Source of the DNA: Platynereis dumerilii
Lineage: Eukaryota; Annelida; Polychaeta; Phyllodocida; Nereididae
Assembly (NCBI GenBank): GCA_026936325.1
Contig: JAPTHN010000008.1
Coordinates: forward strand, 20,420,703-20,484,702
Length of the DNA: 64,000 bases
Direction of reading: 5' to 3'
Shown: positions 60,101-64,000 of the stretch, one piece after another
Layout of the letters: each line of letters opens with the position of its first letter
Numbering within the stretch: position 1 is the first letter of the stretch
Translations under genes and position numbers: made by a program
The notes under the pieces: generated by a model
What the model was told of the DNA's origin: nothing
The model's database searches: none
Seen by the model: only the letters and a program-made list of their open reading frames with translations

Positions 60101-61822
60101 CTTCACCTTCACCAATGGAAAGTTTAAGTCTAGCAAACTGTAGTTTATCCAATACTCACTTGGAGTCACTGCTGTCACATATAGAGGGCAGCGCTGTGGG
60201 CAGTTTGCAAAATTTGAATTTGAGCAACAATCAAAATGTGACAGTAGCCACATTGGCACCTGATGTTTCATCGTGTCTCTGTGGCCTAAAAAGGCTTAAT
60301 CTTGGTTTAAATGATTGCCAGAGTGTGGAACAATTGCACAACTGTAACCCCAACATGAAGTTGAATTACCTCAATTTGAGAAAGGCCAAAATAAAGTACG
60401 AGACAATACATGACCTTCATCAGATTTTTGACCCTCAAGAAGAAGCGACTCTGGTTCTGGATGGCATACGGTTCTCCGGGTCTGGAATGAAGTCTCTGAA
60501 GGATCTCTTAGGTTTGTTGTGTTACTTTTGTATGTGTGTTTTTATTGATACCCCATGTGCACATTTAATTGTTTGGATATTTTTTGGAAATTTTCCACAT
60601 ACGCCCCTGTGACCAACAAAACAATCCGGTTATAACGAGTTATCTTGTAAAATAAAGGTGTACTTGTAATTTTGCCTTCAGGACTGTTACCTGTTCCTTC
60701 TTTTGCAGCTAATTTCAGTAATGTATCAGCCCTCAGCCTTGGTGGATGTTGCCTTTCTGATGGGGATACCCAATTGCTGTGTGACGTCATCACCTCTCCT
60801 GGTCTTCCTCTGCACATGCTCAAGTTAGCAGCCAATCGGATATCAGAGAAAGGGGTCAATGCCCTGGTTGACGCTTTGGTGTCTCACGAAAGTCATCCCC
60901 TCAAACTTGTTGACCTTTCAGACAATCAAGTAAGGTCTGATAGGAAATCTCACCCTAGAATTGTTAAATTTCCATGATATTTATCTGACAAAATGTATTT
61001 ATTTTTGATTTACTGACCCTGTTTCAATTGCTTCAGATTACCAGCAAAGGGGCAAATAAACTCTGTGAACTATTCAAGCACACGACACACAGGAGTCAGA
61101 TCCACTCTCTCAATGTCAGTCGGAATAACATTGGTAGGCATTATATATTTCACTCATTGCAACTGAAAGGTAGAAAGTAAATTGTCTTTCGCAAGATTCT
61201 GTGCAGTTCTCTCTATCATTTTCAGTGGCGTATTTAGGGGGGGGCATTGGACCATAACCGCCTCTTTGGCCCAAAATTAACATGGAGGAGATATGAAACG
61301 CTGCGGAGCACTCCGTATTCACCCCATGTATTGCCCCCCCCCCAGGCCATTACTAGATACGCCCCTGATCACTTTACTTCTGCAGTTGCATACACTGTAA
61401 AATTTGAATTTTGAGTCATCCTAAATGATTGAGTGAGATTGTTGCACAATTCCTTTGACCAACATGGCTTGTGGTTTTAAGTTATGACAGCAAACAGATT
61501 ATCGTAACTCTAAACAACAAGCTATGATAGCTCAAACAAATTGTGCAACCATCTCACTCAATCATTTTTAAAAGCTGACTCAAAATTTCAAATTTTATAG
61601 TGTAGAATTCGGAACAGGTTTTTAAGAATAATGTAAATTTGACTCGGATTTCGATGTCGTAAATTCTTGTCGATGGTTAATTTTCAGATGCTGTAGGTTT
61701 GAAGGCTCTGGCTTCTGTGATTGGTCAGTCTTCGATCACGTGTCTCCATTTAAACAACCAGAGCGCCACCTTCAGGGAGGAGGAAGTGGATGAAGTGTGT
61801 GAGATAGTAGCTCAGGGCCTGG
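57178..61822 (+). CDS. N-acylated leucine-rich repeat protein (5' part; 3' end outside the readable exons)
   Basis: Family not recognised. The ten exons are 57178-57933, 58189-58314, 58625-58761, 58881-59022, 59617-59745, 59866-59980, 60083-60511, 60709-60929, 61037-61133 and 61688-61822. Phases match throughout and give 762 codons, still open. MGCGAS at the start fits N-myristoylation at Gly2 (MGxxxS) with Cys3 available for palmitoylation, so I infer membrane anchoring. Residues about 10-205 are polar and acidic, rich in Asn, Gln, Glu and Ser, without hydrophobic segments. From about 210 on there are ribonuclease-inhibitor-like LRRs: LQELDLSGNSMG, LLYLDVSGNYLG, LQELNISHNQL, ITYLNLASNS, MESLSLANCSL, LQNLNLSNNQ, LKLVDLSDNQ, IHSLNVSRNNI. 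An acceptor at 57174 before the ATG implies a 5' UTR intron. The exon 6 donor is atypical (GTCTAT). Confidence 0.85.
61223..61367. mobile_element. hAT-like MITE CAGTGGCGTATTTAGG (LRR intron 9)
   Basis: Left end CAGTGGCGTATTTAGGGG, right end ACTAGATACGCCCCTG. The flanks ATCATTTT and ATCACTTT differ at one of 8 bases, consistent with an aged hAT target duplication. Confidence 0.85.
61393..61602. mobile_element. CACTG-ended MITE (LRR intron 9)
   Basis: CACTGTAAAATTTGAATTTT and AAATTTCAAATTTTATAGTG pair, with ATGATTGAGTGAGAT... and its inverse inside, giving about 65-bp arms. TA stands next to both ends. The CACTG...CAGTG-like ends and TA target are like the 4-kb elements at 10263 and 49521. Confidence 0.82.
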
Positions 61823-61879
61823 GTAAGAAATCTTTCGATAAATAATGAATCAAATTTGTTAGATACTAATTAGGCATTT

Positions 61880-62575
61880 TTGAAGGGTGAACAGCATATA
61901 TATATGCAAGCAGATCTGGACAAACTTCAATTATGGGAGAAGGACTGGATGATGGAATTTCACCCGCATAAATGTCAAGTCATGAACGTCACCAAAAAGA
62001 GAACTAAGTTTCAACATGCCTACAAAATCCATGGTCAGACACTTTCTGTGGAGAAATCTGTTAAATATTTAGGAGTCAACATCAATGAAAAGCTGTCGTG
62101 GAACGTGCACATCGGAAAGATCACCAAGAAAGCTCACAATACCCTGAACTTCGTCCAGAGAAATACTTCAAGATGCCCAAGGGAAACCAAAGTCCTCTGC
62201 TACACCACTTTAATAAGGCCGCTAGTCGAATACTGTGGTGTGGTGTGGGATCCGCATACCAAGTGTAACATCAATGCAATAGAACGGGTACAGAGACGGG
62301 CAGCTAGATATGTCACCGGAGACTTCAGGAGAACTTCGAGCGTCACAGAGATGCTTAATCTACTGAAATGGAAGACCCTGGAGGAAAGAAGAAGACAAGC
62401 CAAGGCGATGATGATGTTCAAGATTCTTAATGAATTGGTTGCTCTGCCTAAACCAATGGTTCTCTCGGCAGTTTCAGCCACAAGAGGAAATCTGGTCAGG
62501 TTGCAGGTGCCACAATGGAGTTTATTCATGTTTGACAAACTTGTCATGACACCTTCCACTTTGGCAAAGTTGTAA
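61880..62575 (+). pseudogene. Non-LTR reverse transcriptase fragment (C-terminal region)
   Basis: The frame reads LDKLQLWEKDWMMEFHPHKC, VKYLGVNINEKLSWNVHI, TTLIRPLVEYCGVVWDPH, IERVQRRAARYVTGDF and SSVTEMLNLLKWKTLEERRR, ending RGNLVRLQVPQW. These blocks lie just after the catalytic core in Jockey/CR1-group LINEs. The core itself is missing. The usual FFPRT...WN block is also missing between VPQW and the final NKLV-like TPSTLAKL, so there is an internal deletion. It lies in the putative intron after LRR exon 10, in the sense direction. Confidence 0.85.
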
Positions 62576-62920
62576 CAAGTACCTGATAACCTGTGTGAAA
62601 ATTAATGCTTTCTTTTGTTTTTGACACCTTTTGCCTCAGACGCCTCACTCACTTTGAAGTTGTCATAGACAATCATCCACCAAGTTAAATAGTTCAGTTG
62701 TTCTCTGCATTCCATGCAAGCCCAGGACTAACAAAACAAACAAGAATTATTACTGTATCAAATTGTCAATTAATGAGAATTAGCTTGCGGAAAATTAGTG
62801 TTTTCAGTAAGGGATTAAGAATTAAAAACAAACATGATTTTGTGGTGTCTCAGCTGGAGAGGGTCTGAGAAATTTTGTTTGGGTTGCAGATGCGATGGAG
62901 CATAACACAAGAAAATGCTT
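62576..62920. other. Non-coding stretch
   Basis: Nothing recognised. Confidence 0.4.
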
Positions 62921-63178
62921 AGGGGGCCACCATTTAATCTTGAGGGTGGGGGGCTTGGAGTTTTTTTTTAAATAAATAATTTCTTTCTCAGTTTTTGTGA
63001 AATAAATCCCTTTTGGACAGTCTTGAAATAAAGGGGTTTTTTCTTTTAAAATAAGGTGTTGCTTGAATGTCTAGGGACTTTGTGTGCTTGATTAATTGTG
63101 GCTGCCATTACTGTGAAATAAATAATTTCCTGCAGAGGAAAACTCCAAGCCCCCCTGATTATTAAATGGTCACCCCCT
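62921..63178. mobile_element. Small MITE AGGGGGCCACCATTTAAT
   Basis: AGGGGGCCACCATTTAATC on the left and ATTAAATGGTCACCCCCT on the right pair. GGGCTTGGAGTTTT and AAAACTCCAAGCCCC-like words pair inside. A relative lies at 63561-63832 (GAGATTAAATGGTGGTCCCC at its right end). Confidence 0.75.
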
Positions 63179-63249
63179 TATACAATTGTTTAAGAGGTGT
63201 TAACCAACAGTATTAAAAACATGATGTCTAAGGACTTACAGAAAAAATA

Positions 63250-63256
63250 TCTATCC

Positions 63257-63348
<92 letters not shown>
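63250..63348. repeat. (ATCT)n microsatellite
   Basis: About twenty-four ATCT units, immediately upstream of a SINE head. Confidence 0.95.
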
Positions 63349-63349
<1 letters not shown>

Positions 63350-63560
63350 GCTCAGTCAGCAGTGCAATGGGCTGCCAATCGCTGGGTCAAGTGTTTGATT
63401 CCTGTTCTGGACAGGTCACCTGGACTTAGTGTTTGTTGGACAACTGTTTCAATCATCATTTGCCTGTGTCCTTCTCCTGGTCTATTGAGCCCACCAAGGG
63501 TATAGATATATACAGGGTATAAGCCCCAATCATCCAGCCAGTCACATTAGGTGGCAACCA
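63349..63560 (+). repeat. tRNA-derived SINE
   Basis: TAGCTCAGTCAGCAGTGC (A box), AAGTGTTTGATTCCTG (B box), GACAGGTCACCTGGACTTAG, TTTCAATCATCATTTGCCTG, and a tail GGGTATAAGCCCCAATCATCC. Confidence 0.85.
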
Positions 63561-63832
63561 TTAAAAATCTGGGGGGGGGGGGAAGGGTTGCTTTGATGTT
63601 TCATCAGCGGGTAATTTTTATTTATTTCAAGTGTGCCAAGTCCCCAAATATTCATTCCAAAATTAAGCAATACCTTGTAAAGAAATAACCCCACCAGAAA
63701 TTATTAGTTTCAAGACTGACCAAAAATGATTTATTTATTTTACCAAAACTGAGCAAGAAATTATTTATTGCAAAAAAAAAATCCAAACCCCCCACCCCCC
63801 AAATTGAGATTAAATGGTGGTCCCCCTTACTT
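63561..63832. mobile_element. Small MITE, relative of 62921-63178
   Basis: A left G-run after AAAAATCTGGGG and the right end GAGATTAAATGGTGGTCCCCC, with ATTTATTTAT and AAATAATTTATT words inside as in the neighbour. The left end is less well defined. Confidence 0.55.
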
Positions 63833-64000
63833 TCTGACTCTGTTGGAATGACCAGCACACAATACAAGGTATTGGGAATTTAGTTAAAATTGAGCACATC
63901 TGCTCACAGTTGTGAATCTCACATTCATAATACATATTTGATCTCTTTGTTGGGTTTTGCTAAAAACTGTGAAATATTTTAATCTGTAAGTTTGTTAATC

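Overview
The window is metazoan nuclear DNA: AT-rich, intron-rich, with GT-AG splicing and many transposons. It looks most like a marine invertebrate. An echinoderm, hemichordate or amphioxus would fit the gene content, the tRNA-derived SINEs and the hAT-like MITEs, but the sequence does not fix the phylum. No bacterial features (operons, Shine-Dalgarno sites, CRISPR) are present.

Two host genes are readable, both on the + strand. The first (16666-31572, 16 coding exons, 781 codons) is a complete PANK4 orthologue. It joins a pantothenate-kinase domain to a DUF89 4'-phosphopantetheine phosphatase domain. Unlike human PANK4, its kinase half keeps the catalytic Glu and Arg, so the protein could both make and remove the phosphate at the head of the coenzyme A pathway. 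The second gene (57178 to at least 61822, 10 coding exons, open at its 3' side) encodes an N-terminally acylated (MGCGAS) protein with a long polar linker and ribonuclease-inhibitor-type leucine-rich repeats. I do not recognise its family.

Most of the rest is mobile DNA, often nested. A nearly complete LINE lies at 37077-40506 on the minus strand, with tandem 40-bp units upstream of its ORF. A second LINE 3' end (49138-54280, minus) was split by a 4.5-kb DNA element whose removal at a TA target restores the LINE reading frame. A sister copy of that element lies at 10263-14459. Other elements are a Tc1-like element inside another TIR element (5495-8797), a hAT-like element with 370-bp terminal repeats in PANK4 intron 4 (22040-24453), a CAGTCAGGG MITE family with 5-bp target duplications, a foldback element (33085-34061), and a large inverted duplication of an unclassified repeat (41860-48030) that carries a further TIR element and an 81-bp-arm hairpin.

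Region by region: 1-16.3 kb is repeats with no host exon; 16.3-32.5 kb is PANK4; 32.5-56.3 kb is repeats; 56.3-61.8 kb is the palindrome-rich upstream region and the LRR gene; 61.8-64 kb is probably an intron of that gene, with an RT fragment, a GATA-type microsatellite and a SINE.
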